Shown here: positions 1 through 8,304 of the stretch, piece by piece
Numbering within the stretch: the first letter of the stretch is position 1
Layout of the letters: each line of letters starts with the position of its first letter
Source: Bacteroidota bacterium
GTDB lineage: Bacteria; Bacteroidota; Bacteroidia; Flavobacteriales; Flavobacteriaceae
Direction of reading: 5' to 3'
DNA length: 12,905 nt
Assembly: GCA_022601215.1 (NCBI GenBank)
Contig: JAHZIZ010000320.1
Span: 1-12,905, forward strand
Position numbers and translations under genes: made by a program
The notes under the pieces: generated by a model
Databases searched by the model: none
Told to the model about the DNA's origin: nothing
What the model saw: only the letters and a program-made list of their open reading frames with translations

Positions 1-1005
1 GCTAATTATCTACTCGCCCTAATTAATGACGTGCTCAATATTAGTAAAATTGAATCCTACAATTTAGAAGACGAACAAGAAGTGTTTAATCTCCATGAGT
101 TGTTAGAAAGCATTATATCATCTTTCGAATATATGCGTCTTCAGAATAATAACTCCATTAGTGTTGATATTTCAAAGGGGATTCCCTTTTGGTTAAAAGG
201 AAATCCGGTTCAACTATCACAAGTATTAATGAATTTAGTTGGTAACGCTTGCAAGTTTACCGAAAATGGAAGTATTGTTATTGAAGCGTTAGAAGTGAAT
301 AATACAGACACTCAAACAGACATAACATTTTCTGTTAAAGATACGGGTATAGGAATATCCAAAGAGAAACACATTGCCATATTCGAAGAGTTTTCGCAAG
401 TAGAAAACAACAATTATACCTATCAAGGAACGGGGCTAGGGTTACCCATTGTGAAAAAATTATTGGCTAGATCCAATTCAGAAATCGAGCTAAAAAGTGA
501 ATTAGGTAAAGGAAGTGAATTCACTTTTACCTTGTCATTTATCCCTACTGAAAAAGAGCCACTCCCCAAAGAGTTGGCTATTATGGATCCTATTTTACTA
601 AAGAACAAGAAAATTCTTATCGCTGAAGACAACCGAATCAATCAAATTGTCACCAAAAAAATATTAGAAAACAATGGAATGACTTGTGTCATTGCAACCA
701 ATGGAAAAGAAGCGGTGTTAGAAATGAAAAATCAAAAGTTCGATCTTATTTTAATGGACTTAAACATGCCCGTAATGGATGGGTTTGAGGCCAGTCGTCA
801 AATTCGCCTGAACCATACTAAAATCCCGATTGTAGCATTAACTGCTGTAGAGGTAGAAGAGGTAAGGAATAAAATATATATCGCAGGCATGAATGACATT
901 ATAGTTAAACCTTATGATATTAATAAGTTTCTCCAAACTATTTTGAAAAACATATTGATTGAAGCTTCCAAGGTTTCAATTTCTACGAACAAAAAAGTTG
1001 TATAA
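1..1005 (+). CDS. Hybrid sensor histidine kinase, C-terminal part (5' end outside window)
   Basis: The reading frame is open from base 1 and ends at a TAA at 1003-1005, so 334 residues of a longer protein are visible. The GTG at 31 is an internal codon, not a start. Numbering from the codon at base 1, residues 1-20 match the second dimerisation helix that follows the phospho-accepting His (LINDVLNISKIE); the His itself lies outside the window. An ATPase domain follows, with N-box Asn78/Asn82, G1 box DTGIGIS (114-120), F box (about 128-131) and G2 box GTGLGLPIV (143-151). A receiver domain spans about 203-320, with acidic pair Glu209/Asp210, phospho-acceptor Asp253 in LMDLNMPVMDG, Thr281 and Lys303. 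No Hpt or output domain follows the receiver, so phosphate must pass to a separate protein or act back on the kinase (inference). The input signal cannot be read here. A terminator follows at once, so this is the last gene of its unit. Confidence 0.93.
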   Translation, partial: ANYLLALINDVLNISKIESYNLEDEQEVFNLHELLESIISSFEYMRLQNNNSISVDISKGIPFWLKGNPVQLSQVLMNLVGNACKFTENGSIVIEALEVNNTDTQTDITFSVKDTGIGISKEKHIAIFEEFSQVENNNYTYQGTGLGLPIVKKLLARSNSEIELKSELGKGSEFTFTLSFIPTEKEPLPKELAIMDPILLKNKKILIAEDNRINQIVTKKILENNGMTCVIATNGKEAVLEMKNQKFDLILMDLNMPVMDGFEASRQIRLNHTKIPIVALTAVEVEEVRNKIYIAGMNDIIVKPYDINKFLQTILKNILIEASKVSISTNKKVV

Positions 1006-1008
1006 AAA

Positions 1009-1035
1009 ACTCCCAAATGCTGTGCATTTAGGAGT
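1009..1035. terminator. Bidirectional intrinsic terminator between the hybrid kinase and sdhB
   Basis: Two 12-base arms (1009-1020 and 1024-1035) pair around a 3-base loop. Read as minus-strand RNA all 12 pairs form, one as G-U, and the stem is followed by a run of T residues (complement of the A run at 1004-1009). Read on the plus strand there is one A-C mismatch and a T-rich tail (tattttatttt). It lies between two convergent stop codons (1005 and 1056), so it can end both the kinase and the sdhCAB transcripts. Confidence 0.85.
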
Positions 1036-1055
1036 CTATTTTATTTTCAATGTAA

Positions 1056-1802
1056 TTACCCTTTCAAACTTGCGCTTAAATACTCTCGATTCATACGTGC
1101 AATATTCTCAAGAGAAATTCCTTTAGGGCATTCAACTTCGCAAGCACCTGTATTGGTACAGTTTCCGAAGCCTTCTTTATCCATCTGCTCCACCATATTT
1201 AAAACACGAGTGGTCGCTTCAACCCGCCCCTGAGGCAATAAAGCATACTGAGAAACTTTAGCTGAAGTAAACAACATGGCACTTGCATTTTTACAAGCTG
1301 CAACACAAGCTCCACATCCAATACAAGTCGCAGCATTAAAAGCTTCATCAGCTAACTCTTTTTCTACTGGAATGGCATTAGCATCAATAGTATTCCCCGA
1401 GGTATTAACAGAAACATATCCTCCGGCCTGTTGAATACGATCAAAGGCACCGCGGTCTACCATTAAATCCTTAATAACTGGAAACGCTTTAGCTCTAAAT
1501 GGTTCAATAACAATAGTATCTCCGTCATTAAATTTACGCATATGTAATTGACAAGTAGTTACCAATCTATCTGGACCATGTGGTTCCCCATTAATTTGCA
1601 AAGAACAGGAACCACAGATGCCTTCTCGGCAATCATGATCAAACACAACTGGCTCTTCACCTTTATTGATCAATTGTTCATTTAACACGTCCAACATTTC
1701 TAAGAAAGACATATCACCTTCTACCCCGTCAATAGGATAGGTCTGCATATTGCCTTTAGCACTTGCATTTTCTTGTCTCCAAATTTTTAAAGTCAATTTC
1801 AT
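1056..1802 (-). CDS. sdhB: Succinate dehydrogenase / fumarate reductase iron-sulfur subunit
   Basis: This 248-residue subunit carries electrons from the flavin of SdhA to quinone at the membrane subunit. An N-terminal ferredoxin-type [2Fe-2S] domain has Cys58, Cys63, Cys66 and Cys84 (CREGICGSC and TTC). A C-terminal domain has [11 protein letters not shown] (Cys160, 163, 166, 170) and a second group Cys215, Cys221 and Cys225 in ACEVECPK, which together supply the [4Fe-4S] and [3Fe-4S] clusters as in the family. Cys170 is followed by Lys instead of the Pro usual in ferredoxin-like motifs. It is the last gene of the sdhC-sdhA-sdhB operon; only 8 bases separate it from the sdhA stop, and a terminator lies 21 bases beyond its own stop. 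The ATG at 1802 is well placed and gives a standard family N-terminus. Sequence alone does not fix the direction (succinate oxidation or fumarate reduction); oxidation is the likelier role in an aerobic flavobacterium. Confidence 0.96.
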   Translation of the reverse strand: MKLTLKIWRQENASAKGNMQTYPIDGVEGDMSFLEMLDVLNEQLINKGEEPVVFDHDCREGICGSCSLQINGEPHGPDRLVTTCQLHMRKFNDGDTIVIEPFRAKAFPVIKDLMVDRGAFDRIQQAGGYVSVNTSGNTIDANAIPVEKELADEAFNAATCIGCGACVAACKNASAMLFTSAKVSQYALLPQGRVEATTRVLNMVEQMDKEGFGNCTNTGACEVECPKGISLENIARMNREYLSASLKG

Positions 1803-1810
1803 AATATCTC

Positions 1811-3826
1811 TTATTTGTAGGAACGTGTTTTCAATTCAATATTTTCGAAGACTAAATCTTCCTTATGTAGTTGGGCATCCTTTGGTTCCCCTTTATATTC
1901 CCAAGCAGACACAAATTTAAAGTTTTCATCATCGCGAAGCGCTTCTCCTTTTTGCTCCCCATCTTGCTCGACACTCTCTTCTCTAAAGTGTCCTCCACAG
2001 GATTCGTTTCGAGTAAGGGCATCCTTGGCAAACAACTCTCCTAATTCTAAGAAGTCTGCCACACGACCCGCCTTCTCTAATTCAGGATTCATGCTGTCTG
2101 GGCTACCAGGAACTTTTACATTCGCCCAGAAATCTGCTCTTAATTCTGCTATTTCAGAAATTGCTTCTTCCAATCCTTTAGCATTACGAGACATTCCACA
2201 TTTATTCCACATGATCTTACCCAACTTTTTATGGTAATAATCTACTGAATGTGCTCCTGTCCCACTCATTAGTTTGTTGATACTATTCTTTACATCCTTT
2301 TCGGCTTGATCGAACTCTGGTGAATCGGTGGATATCTTTCCTGTTCTAATATCCTTCGAAAGATAATCTCCAATCGTGTATGGCAATACAAAATACCCAT
2401 CGGCCAATCCCTGCATTAAAGCAGAGGCTCCAAGTCTATTTGCTCCGTGATCGGAGAAATTTGCTTCTCCGGCAGCATATAGTCCTTCTACGGTGGTCTG
2501 TAAGTTGTAATCTACCCATAGCCCCCCCATGGTGTAATGCACCGCAGGGTAAATCATCATTGGAGTTTTGTATGGATTCTCATCTACGATTTTCTCATAC
2601 ATCTGGAATAAGTTTCCATATTTGTTTTCAACCACCGCTTTTCCTAAATCATAAATCTCAGAATCACTAGGATTGGACAAGTCTTGAATTAATGCTTGTT
2701 CTTTCCCATATCGTTCTATGGCTGAAGCAAAATCCAAATACACTGCTTCTCCCGTTTTATTTACGCCAAAACCGGCATCACAGCGCTCTTTGGCTGCTCT
2801 GGAAGCTACATCACGAGGAACTAAATTACCAAAGGCTGGGTAGCGGCGTTCTAAATAATAATCTCTATCTGTTTCAACGAGCTGAGTTGGCTTTAATTTT
2901 CCCGCTCTAATTGCCTCAGCATCTTCTTTCTTTTTCGGCACCCAAATACGTCCATCATTTCTCAACGACTCACTCATTAGCGTCAATTTAGACTGGTGGT
3001 CTCCTGAAACGGGAATGCAGGTAGGGTGAATTTGTGTATAACAAGGATTGGCAAAGAAAGCGCCTCGACGATGTGCTCTCCATGCTGCAGTTACATTACT
3101 CCCCATGGCGTTAGTTGATAAGAAAAATACATTTCCGTATCCACCTGTGGCTAGTACTACGGCATGTGCCGAATGTCTTTCAATCTTTCCAGTTACGAGA
3201 TCACGAGCAATAATTCCCCGAGCTTTCCCATCAATCTTTACAACATCTAACATTTCATGACGATTGAATGGTTCAATCTTCCCGCGATTAATTTGACGGT
3301 TCATAGCTGAATAAGCCCCAAGCAATAATTGTTGTCCTGTTTGACCTTTTGCATAAAAGGTTCTCGAAACCAACACCCCTCCAAAAGAACGATTATCTAA
3401 TAACCCACCATATTCACGCGCGAAGGGAACTCCCTGAGCAACACATTGATCAATGATGTTCGCAGATACTTCAGCCAAACGGTATACATTTGCTTCCCTT
3501 GAACGGTAATCTCCTCCTTTCACCGTATCGTAAAAAAGGCGATAATTACTGTCTCCATCTCCTTGGTAGTTTTTGGCAGCATTAATTCCTCCTTGCGCAG
3601 CAATAGAATGCGCGCGTCTTGGAGAATCCTGGTAGCAGAATGTTTTTACATTATACCCAAGTTCTGCCAGAGTAGCAGCTGCACTTCCTCCTGCCAGTCC
3701 GGTCCCAACGACGATAACGTCTATATTACGTTTATTCGCTGGGTTCACCAAGTCAATGGTGTTTTTATGGTTTGTCCACTTATCTGCTAGTGGTCCTGAA
3801 GGTATTTTAGAATCTAATATCGACAT
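1811..3826 (-). CDS. sdhA: Succinate dehydrogenase / fumarate reductase flavoprotein subunit
   Basis: This 671-residue catalytic subunit oxidises succinate to fumarate at the cytoplasmic face, in both the TCA cycle and respiratory complex II. The FAD-binding dinucleotide fold is at residues 37-50 ([14 protein letters not shown]). His73 in [11 protein letters not shown] is the expected covalent FAD attachment site. Substrate-site residues seen by family pattern are His267 (HPT), Arg338 (VPRDVASRA, the proton-shuttling Arg), His430 (HYTMGG) and Arg464 ([10 protein letters not shown]). The length, above the roughly 590 residues of the proteobacterial enzyme, and the Asn-Pro-rich N-terminus fit the longer form used with a single diheme cytochrome b. 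Ten bases separate it from sdhC upstream and eight from sdhB downstream, so all three are co-transcribed. Confidence 0.97.
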   Translation of the reverse strand: MSILDSKIPSGPLADKWTNHKNTIDLVNPANKRNIDVIVVGTGLAGGSAAATLAELGYNVKTFCYQDSPRRAHSIAAQGGINAAKNYQGDGDSNYRLFYDTVKGGDYRSREANVYRLAEVSANIIDQCVAQGVPFAREYGGLLDNRSFGGVLVSRTFYAKGQTGQQLLLGAYSAMNRQINRGKIEPFNRHEMLDVVKIDGKARGIIARDLVTGKIERHSAHAVVLATGGYGNVFFLSTNAMGSNVTAAWRAHRRGAFFANPCYTQIHPTCIPVSGDHQSKLTLMSESLRNDGRIWVPKKKEDAEAIRAGKLKPTQLVETDRDYYLERRYPAFGNLVPRDVASRAAKERCDAGFGVNKTGEAVYLDFASAIERYGKEQALIQDLSNPSDSEIYDLGKAVVENKYGNLFQMYEKIVDENPYKTPMMIYPAVHYTMGGLWVDYNLQTTVEGLYAAGEANFSDHGANRLGASALMQGLADGYFVLPYTIGDYLSKDIRTGKISTDSPEFDQAEKDVKNSINKLMSGTGAHSVDYYHKKLGKIMWNKCGMSRNAKGLEEAISEIAELRADFWANVKVPGSPDSMNPELEKAGRVADFLELGELFAKDALTRNESCGGHFREESVEQDGEQKGEALRDDENFKFVSAWEYKGEPKDAQLHKEDLVFENIELKTRSYK

Positions 3827-3836
3827 AGCAATTGGT

Positions 3837-4502
3837 TTAGTGTGGCAATTGATTTAAGTGTAAGTAAACTGCGATGAAAATAAATCCTAACGGAATTACA
3901 ATCGCATATATCTTGGCAAATTTGGTTAATCCTTTCGAGTATTTATTGTTAAACCCGACACTTTGAAAAGAGGATGCAAACCCATGCCATAAGTGTAACG
4001 CTAATAACACAAAAGAAATCACATACAATCCTACTCGCACTGGACTTTCAAACTTATGCACTGTCTCTGCATAATATCGAGTGGCATCTTCCGGATGCGA
4101 CTCTACATATTTATGTATCATCTCCGGAATCCAGAAATCGTAAAAATGCAGTCCTAAAAAGGCAAGGACTACCAATCCAGAAATAATCATATTTCTTGAG
4201 GCCCAACTCGCATTAGTGCTTCCTTTATAAGAAGCATATTTTATGGCTCGAGCGTTTCGGTTTTTAAGTTCTAGAATAAACCCCATGATAAAGTGAAAAA
4301 CCACTCCAAAAATTAAGATGGGTTGAAGTAGTCCTTGCACCAAGCCATTGGTTCCCATAAAATGGGACCAGCTATTAAAGGTGTCAGGGTCTAAAACCGA
4401 AGTAAGATTAATAACGAAATGTTGTCCTAAGAAAAATACTAGAAACAAGCCTGAAAGTGCCATGGCAACTTTACGGGCGATGGAAGAAGAGATAATTCCC
4501 AT
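3837..4502 (-). CDS. sdhC: Succinate dehydrogenase cytochrome b subunit (diheme, five-helix type)
   Basis: This 221-residue integral membrane protein anchors SdhAB and passes electrons through heme to quinone. Five hydrophobic segments are visible, at about residues 9-31, 57-78, 104-124, 154-179 and 192-214. Histidines at 28, 70, 119 and 170 (with 173 nearby) sit in helices 1-4, matching the four heme-ligand positions of single-subunit diheme anchors such as that of Bacillus subtilis, so two b hemes and no SdhD are expected. The frame stays open to an ATG at 4562, but the start is placed at 4502: the product then begins [16 protein letters not shown], which is family-like, and a good promoter (4532-4563) lies inside the 20-codon extension. 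It is the first gene of sdhCAB. Confidence 0.94.
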   Translation of the reverse strand: MGIISSSIARKVAMALSGLFLVFFLGQHFVINLTSVLDPDTFNSWSHFMGTNGLVQGLLQPILIFGVVFHFIMGFILELKNRNARAIKYASYKGSTNASWASRNMIISGLVVLAFLGLHFYDFWIPEMIHKYVESHPEDATRYYAETVHKFESPVRVGLYVISFVLLALHLWHGFASSFQSVGFNNKYSKGLTKFAKIYAIVIPLGFIFIAVYLHLNQLPH

Positions 4503-4531
4503 TATGGTTTTCTTTTCAAAATTTTGAAGTA

Positions 4532-4563
4532 CAAATTTAAGGCTCAAAAGAAGGATTGCCAAA
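4532..4563 (-). promoter_or_regulatory. Predicted sdhCAB promoter (Bacteroidota type)
   Basis: On the minus strand TTTG (4563-4560) is followed after 20 bases by TAAATTTG (4539-4532), a full match to the Bacteroidota -33 TTTG / -7 TAnnTTTG pattern. Transcription would begin near 4526, leaving a leader of about 25 bases before the ATG at 4502. This also argues against translation from the ATG at 4562. Confidence 0.7.
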
Positions 4564-4602
4564 CAATTGCTCTCTTTTGTCTTATTTAGATTGAATCCAG
4601 AA

Positions 4603-4645
4603 GAGCCTCAAAGGCTTCTTTCATCCAAAGAAGACCTTGAGGCTC
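4603..4645. repeat. Long imperfect inverted repeat between the propeller gene and sdhC
   Basis: Two 19-base arms (4603-4621 and 4627-4645) match as reverse complements at 17 of 19 positions around a 5-base loop (catcc). In minus-strand RNA the two unmatched positions are a G-U wobble and a U-C mismatch, so the fold is best in the transcript of the propeller gene, whose stop codon is 23 bases upstream. No long T run follows the stem, so it is not a textbook intrinsic terminator; a 3'-end stabiliser or processed terminator is the likeliest role. A small alternative hairpin can form within the 4601-4620 arm. Confidence 0.7.
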
Positions 4646-4667
4646 GTGCATTGTTTAAAAGAGGCCT

Positions 4668-7514
4668 TTATTTTACCTCAAAAGGTGTAGACTTAGAACT
4701 ACCTCCTATTGATAAGGTTACCGTATAATTGCCTTTAGGCAAATAGTACTTTCCATTATCGGCCATTGTTATAACTACCCCTGATTTTTCGAGCGCTTTC
4801 TTTCCTTTCTTTGAAAGGGTCATGTCATAAGCCGCTATATTAATTCCTCTACTTGCCACGGTAGAGAAGCTTTGCAAAATAGTACTATCGTCACCGATAA
4901 TGGTTACTGTTACCTTACCTTCTGTCGGACTGTAATACTGAATATTCTTTGTGGGCTCATATGGAGAACCAAAAGCATTAAACCCTGTACTCCCCCATCT
5001 TCGGGACGCCCGCGAAGGTTTCATGGCACTCACTAAAATTTGTCCCATATTGTCTGCAGACAACTGCTGCAGTAAAGAAATATCTCCTGTATAAATCGAC
5101 CTCCCATGTGTTCCTAGCACCAAGTGTTTTGCCTCAGGTTGAATTACCATATCATGAAACGCTACATTAGGAAGACCTTCTACGAATGGCGCCCAAGTGC
5201 CCCCCCTGTTTAACGAAACATAGGCCCCGTTGTCCGTTCCTAAATAAAGGATATCCATATTTTCAGGATCTTCCTGAATCACATTTACTGATGATGTAGG
5301 TAAATTGTTGCTTACATTTTTCCAAGTCGCTCCAAAATCTTCAGAAACAAACACATAAGGGGTAAAATCATCCCAACGGTATCCATTAAGAGTAACATAC
5401 ACCCGAGACTTTTTATGACTTGAAGCAATAACTCTACTTACCCATAAGTCTTTTGGAAAAGAATTTGATATTTTTTTCCAATCACCTCCAGCATTGCGGC
5501 TTACATAAACCAGACCGTCATCACTTCCTGTGTAAAGAAGTCCAAATTCGAAAGGAGATTCGCTTATGGAAGTAATGGTTCCGTAAGCAACATTACCTGG
5601 TTTGCCTCCATTGGTTAGATCGAAGGAAATTGCCTTCCAATCCGTTCCTTGATTCATGGAGCGCATTAGCTTATTTCCTCCTAAATAGAGAATATCTTGG
5701 TTGTGCTCACTCAATTCAATAGGAGTTTGCCAATTGTATCGATAAGGGTTTTCGCCTAACTCGTGTTTAGGCTGAATATAAGTCTGTTCTCCGGCCTCTC
5801 TATTAATTCTGAAGTAATTCCCAAACTGAAAACCAGTATACACAATATTACTATCCCGATTATCTATTTCAATTTGCATACCATCACCACCCATAATACT
5901 TTCGTAAGGATATTGCCCACTCTGATGCCAACGAACAGTCTCTGTATTAGTGTGTGGCCCTACCCAAACACCATTGTCTTGTAATCCTCCATAGACATTA
6001 TAAGGTTTTTCATTGTCAACATTAATGGCATAAAACTGACCAACTGCGGGAGTGTTACATTTAATCCAATTCTCACCATCATCATAACTAATATTCACAC
6101 CGCCGTCATTTCCGTCAATAAGATGACCTGGCATAGCTGGATTAATCCATAAGGCATGATGATCTGCATGTACATTAGGTGCACTTATAGAGGTAAATGA
6201 TTTTCCTCCGTCCTTTGACTTTAAGATGGGCACTCCATATATGTAAACTCCATCGGCGTCATTTGGATCCACATGAATCTTTCCGAAGTAATACCCATAA
6301 CTATAATATACTCCGTCAAGATACCCATCATGTGTCTTTTTCCATGATTTACCGCCGTCGGTACTCTTGTAAATCTCTGCACCGATTACAGGAGTATCGA
6401 ACAACATGCTATTTGCATCTTCAAGATATTTAGCAAGATCAAGAGGTGTTGCACTTCCACTTCTAATCATTTGCTTTACATTTTCGGCACGATACTTTTC
6501 CTGAAACCCATTATTTCTAAGGTATTCATTCAACTTTTTATTATCTAAGCCCAAGAAAGACGTCTTGGTCATTGTTTTAAAATCATCTTTTTTCAACATT
6601 CCATTACTCACAGTATCATCTTGTTCTTTCACTCTTCGGAATTGACTATCATGAATTGCATATACTGTATTGGCATCTACGACAGCCAATCCAATTCTTC
6701 CTACACCTTCTCCAGTTGGAAATCCGCTGCCAGCACCTGAAACCTTGGACCAACTAGATCCTCCGTCGGTACTTTTGTAGATCGCGCTACCATCTCCACT
6801 TCCTCTAAAATCCCAAGCTTTTCTATCCTTGTCCCAAGAAGAAGCATACACCAAATTGAAATCCTTTGGGTCTCCATTCATTTCTATTATTCCACTTTCA
6901 TCGTCTATAAAAAGCGTTTTTGCCCAAGTTTTTCCTCCGTCAATTGTCTTAAAAACACCGCGCTCAGAATTCTTAGAATATAAATGCCCAACGACGCTTA
7001 CCAACACCTGGTTGCTATTGTTAGGATTAATAATAATCTTGCTAATGTGATGTGAATCTTGTAGCCCCATATTACGCCAAGTAGTTCCATTATCGGTAGA
7101 TTGCAATATTCCGATTCCGGCATAAGATGAACGAGATGCATTGACCTCACCAGTCCCTACCCAAATGGTTTTTGTATTCCAATCCACGGCTAGACTTCCC
7201 ACATTTTGAGTTGGACTATTGTCCAATATGGGATCGAAAGTAGTACCATTGTTTTTGGTATGCCAAACACCACCGCTGGCGTAGCCTACATAAAATTCGG
7301 TTGGATTCTTGGGGTTAACCGCAAAATCAACAACACGACCGCTCATAACCGTTGGGCCAACATTGGTAAAAGGTAGATTTTTAACAATTGAATTCTGAAC
7401 TAATTGATCTTTCTGCTGTAAACCTTGTTGGACATTTGCAGCTGAAGTAGCAGGCTGCTGTGCAAACAATGCGATGGACGCCAGCCCAAAAAAGAGGGAT
7501 AGTATTTTTTTCAT
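4668..7514 (-). CDS. Secreted sortilin (VPS10)/BNR-repeat beta-propeller protein
   Basis: A 948-residue exported protein. Residues 1-18 are a signal peptide (MKKILSLFFGLASIALFA, then QQ) with no lipobox Cys, so it is periplasmic or released rather than a lipoprotein. At least ten Asp-box motifs (S-x-D-x-G-x-x-W type) recur, near residues 139, 190, 248, 384, 433, 476, 619, 672, 724 and 768, with a weaker one near 86. This is the hallmark of BNR/sortilin propellers, probably two propellers in tandem. Conserved-looking loops include DHHALWINP (451-459) and IDGNDGGVNIS (466-476). A charged, helix-rich insertion lies at about 290-375. The C-terminus (about 860-948) reads as a FlgD/Ig-like beta-sandwich ending GNYTVTLSIGG, and does not look like a type IX secretion sorting domain. 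Such proteins are often labelled glycosyl hydrolase, but no catalytic residues can be pointed to and the function is unknown. It is transcribed alone, divergently from the Crp/Fnr gene. Confidence 0.9.
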   Translation of the reverse strand: MKKILSLFFGLASIALFAQQPATSAANVQQGLQQKDQLVQNSIVKNLPFTNVGPTVMSGRVVDFAVNPKNPTEFYVGYASGGVWHTKNNGTTFDPILDNSPTQNVGSLAVDWNTKTIWVGTGEVNASRSSYAGIGILQSTDNGTTWRNMGLQDSHHISKIIINPNNSNQVLVSVVGHLYSKNSERGVFKTIDGGKTWAKTLFIDDESGIIEMNGDPKDFNLVYASSWDKDRKAWDFRGSGDGSAIYKSTDGGSSWSKVSGAGSGFPTGEGVGRIGLAVVDANTVYAIHDSQFRRVKEQDDTVSNGMLKKDDFKTMTKTSFLGLDNKKLNEYLRNNGFQEKYRAENVKQMIRSGSATPLDLAKYLEDANSMLFDTPVIGAEIYKSTDGGKSWKKTHDGYLDGVYYSYGYYFGKIHVDPNDADGVYIYGVPILKSKDGGKSFTSISAPNVHADHHALWINPAMPGHLIDGNDGGVNISYDDGENWIKCNTPAVGQFYAINVDNEKPYNVYGGLQDNGVWVGPHTNTETVRWHQSGQYPYESIMGGDGMQIEIDNRDSNIVYTGFQFGNYFRINREAGEQTYIQPKHELGENPYRYNWQTPIELSEHNQDILYLGGNKLMRSMNQGTDWKAISFDLTNGGKPGNVAYGTITSISESPFEFGLLYTGSDDGLVYVSRNAGGDWKKISNSFPKDLWVSRVIASSHKKSRVYVTLNGYRWDDFTPYVFVSEDFGATWKNVSNNLPTSSVNVIQEDPENMDILYLGTDNGAYVSLNRGGTWAPFVEGLPNVAFHDMVIQPEAKHLVLGTHGRSIYTGDISLLQQLSADNMGQILVSAMKPSRASRRWGSTGFNAFGSPYEPTKNIQYYSPTEGKVTVTIIGDDSTILQSFSTVASRGINIAAYDMTLSKKGKKALEKSGVVITMADNGKYYLPKGNYTVTLSIGGSSKSTPFEVK

Positions 7515-7534
7515 TTTGGTTGTTTTTGGTTTCT

Positions 7535-7565
7535 GAAAAGTACAGCATCATTAAAATACTGCAAA
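7535..7565 (-). promoter_or_regulatory. Predicted promoter of the propeller gene
   Basis: On the minus strand TTTG (7565-7562) is followed after 19 bases by TACTTTTC (7542-7535), one base off the TAnnTTTG pattern. Transcription would begin near 7529, about 15 bases ahead of the ATG at 7514. The leader CAACCAAA before the ATG lacks a Shine-Dalgarno site, as is common in this phylum. Confidence 0.45.
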
Positions 7566-7569
7566 ATAA

Positions 7570-7624
7570 TTTTGGGAAGTTTAACAGGTAAATATTTTGG
7601 GTCTTAACAAAAGTTAGCCCAAAA
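7570..7624. repeat. Three copies of a TTTTGGG...TAAC element (candidate operator)
   Basis: The plus strand holds TTTTGGG-n4-TTAAC (7570-7585) and TTTTGGG-n2-TTAAC (7595-7608). The minus strand holds TTTTGGGCTAAC (7624-7613). Copies two and three face each other around AAAA (7609-7612), giving an imperfect palindrome of 30 bases whose core is TAAC-n4-GTTA (7605-7616). The core takes the -33 position relative to the -7 box of the Crp/Fnr gene at 7634, where no TTTG is found. The n4-spaced dyad resembles the geometry of Crp/Fnr-family sites, so self-regulation is a reasonable guess. Binding is inferred, not shown. Confidence 0.5.
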
Positions 7625-7633
7625 CCTTATTAC

Positions 7634-7641
7634 TATATTTG
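7634..7641 (+). promoter_or_regulatory. Predicted -7 box of the Crp/Fnr gene
   Basis: TATATTTG is a full match to TAnnTTTG, 21 bases before the GTG start at 7663; transcription would begin near 7647. No TTTG lies at the expected -33 distance. The palindrome core at 7605-7616 occupies that place instead, which fits an activator-dependent promoter. Confidence 0.5.
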
Positions 7642-7662
7642 AAAAAAGCTTAGCATAGAACA

Positions 7663-8238
7663 GTGGACACACAATTTACATCTTATTTAAAATCTATAAT
7701 TAATATCCCGCTTTTAGAGGAAGACATGCTTTCCATCTGCGCTTCTTTTTCCTCTATTCACTATCCTAAAAACAGTTTCTTAGTAGAAGCTGGAGACATA
7801 TGCCCCTATTTTTACTTTATAAAAAGTGGAATTTTACAACATACACTTATCATTTCAGGAGAGGAAAAAACGACGTATCTCGCCTTAAAAAATTCTTGCA
7901 CTACTGCCTTAAATAGTTTTAAAAACCAGGTGCCCTCACGAAAAAGTATTAAGGCCATAAGTACTTGTCATTTGTATCAAATTCCACTAACAGATTTCGA
8001 TAATCTACTTAAAAATAATAAGGTTTTTTATAACTTCTACTACAATTTAATTGAAAATCAGATTTTCTTAATCGATGATTATCGTATTGATCTACTCACC
8101 TTATCTCCAGAAGAACGGTATCAGAAGATGCTCTCCAACGAACCTACCTTATTGCAGCAGGTTCCTCTTAGATATCTAGCTTCTTTTCTAGGAATTTCTA
8201 CTCGACATATGAGTAGAATTAGGAAAAATGCAATTTAA
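7663..8238 (+). CDS. Crp/Fnr-family transcriptional regulator
   Basis: A 191-residue protein with an N-terminal cyclic-nucleotide-binding-like cupin barrel (about 20-115; pattern NSFLVEAGDICPYFYFIKSG) and a C-terminal winged-helix reader ending in VPLRYLASFLGISTRHMSRIRK (about 167-188), typical of the Bacteroidota branch of the family. The barrel lacks a recognisable cAMP-binding GE...R signature. Its four cysteines (26, 47, 79, 102) are scattered and do not form the N-terminal cluster of Fnr, so neither cAMP nor an Fe-S cluster can be claimed as ligand. The start is taken as the GTG at 7663: no ATG lies in frame upstream, the -7 box is well spaced from it, and the next ATG (codon 22) would cut into the barrel. 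The gene is divergent from the secreted propeller gene and shares with it an intergenic region holding a repeated element. Targets are unknown. Confidence 0.87.
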   Translation: MDTQFTSYLKSIINIPLLEEDMLSICASFSSIHYPKNSFLVEAGDICPYFYFIKSGILQHTLIISGEEKTTYLALKNSCTTALNSFKNQVPSRKSIKAISTCHLYQIPLTDFDNLLKNNKVFYNFYYNLIENQIFLIDDYRIDLLTLSPEERYQKMLSNEPTLLQQVPLRYLASFLGISTRHMSRIRKNAI

Positions 8239-8273
8239 CGCCATATGGCTTCTCAATTACAGATTTCTTTCTT

Positions 8274-8281
8274 TAGCTTTG
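8274..8281 (+). promoter_or_regulatory. Predicted -7 box of the aminopeptidase gene
   Basis: TAGCTTTG fits TAnnTTTG fully and ends 23 bases before the ATG at 8305; transcription would begin near 8287. No clear TTTG is seen at the -33 distance, so support rests on one box. It suggests that the aminopeptidase gene has its own promoter rather than depending on the Crp/Fnr gene 66 bases upstream. Confidence 0.4.
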
Positions 8282-8304
8282 GAAATCACAAAAGTTAATA
8301 GCTC

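Noticed and set aside
2025..3790. Several open frames of 70-96 codons on the plus strand opposite sdhA
   Set aside because: They lie antisense to a strongly supported gene, resemble no protein family and have no promoter or start signals; they are coding shadows.
4668..4940. Possible type IX secretion sorting domain at the end of the propeller protein
   Set aside because: The C-terminus reads as a FlgD/Ig-like sandwich ending in GGSSKSTPFEVK and lacks the usual sorting-domain pattern; export by Sec alone is all that can be supported.
7605..7616. TAAC-AAAA-GTTA taken as a classic Fnr box
   Set aside because: It shares the n4 dyad geometry but not the TTGAT half-sites, so it is reported only as a candidate operator, not as an Fnr site.
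8240..8249. Perfect palindrome GCCATATGGC between the Crp/Fnr and aminopeptidase genes
   Set aside because: Ten bases is short, it has no second copy or spacing that ties it to a promoter box, and it could arise by chance.
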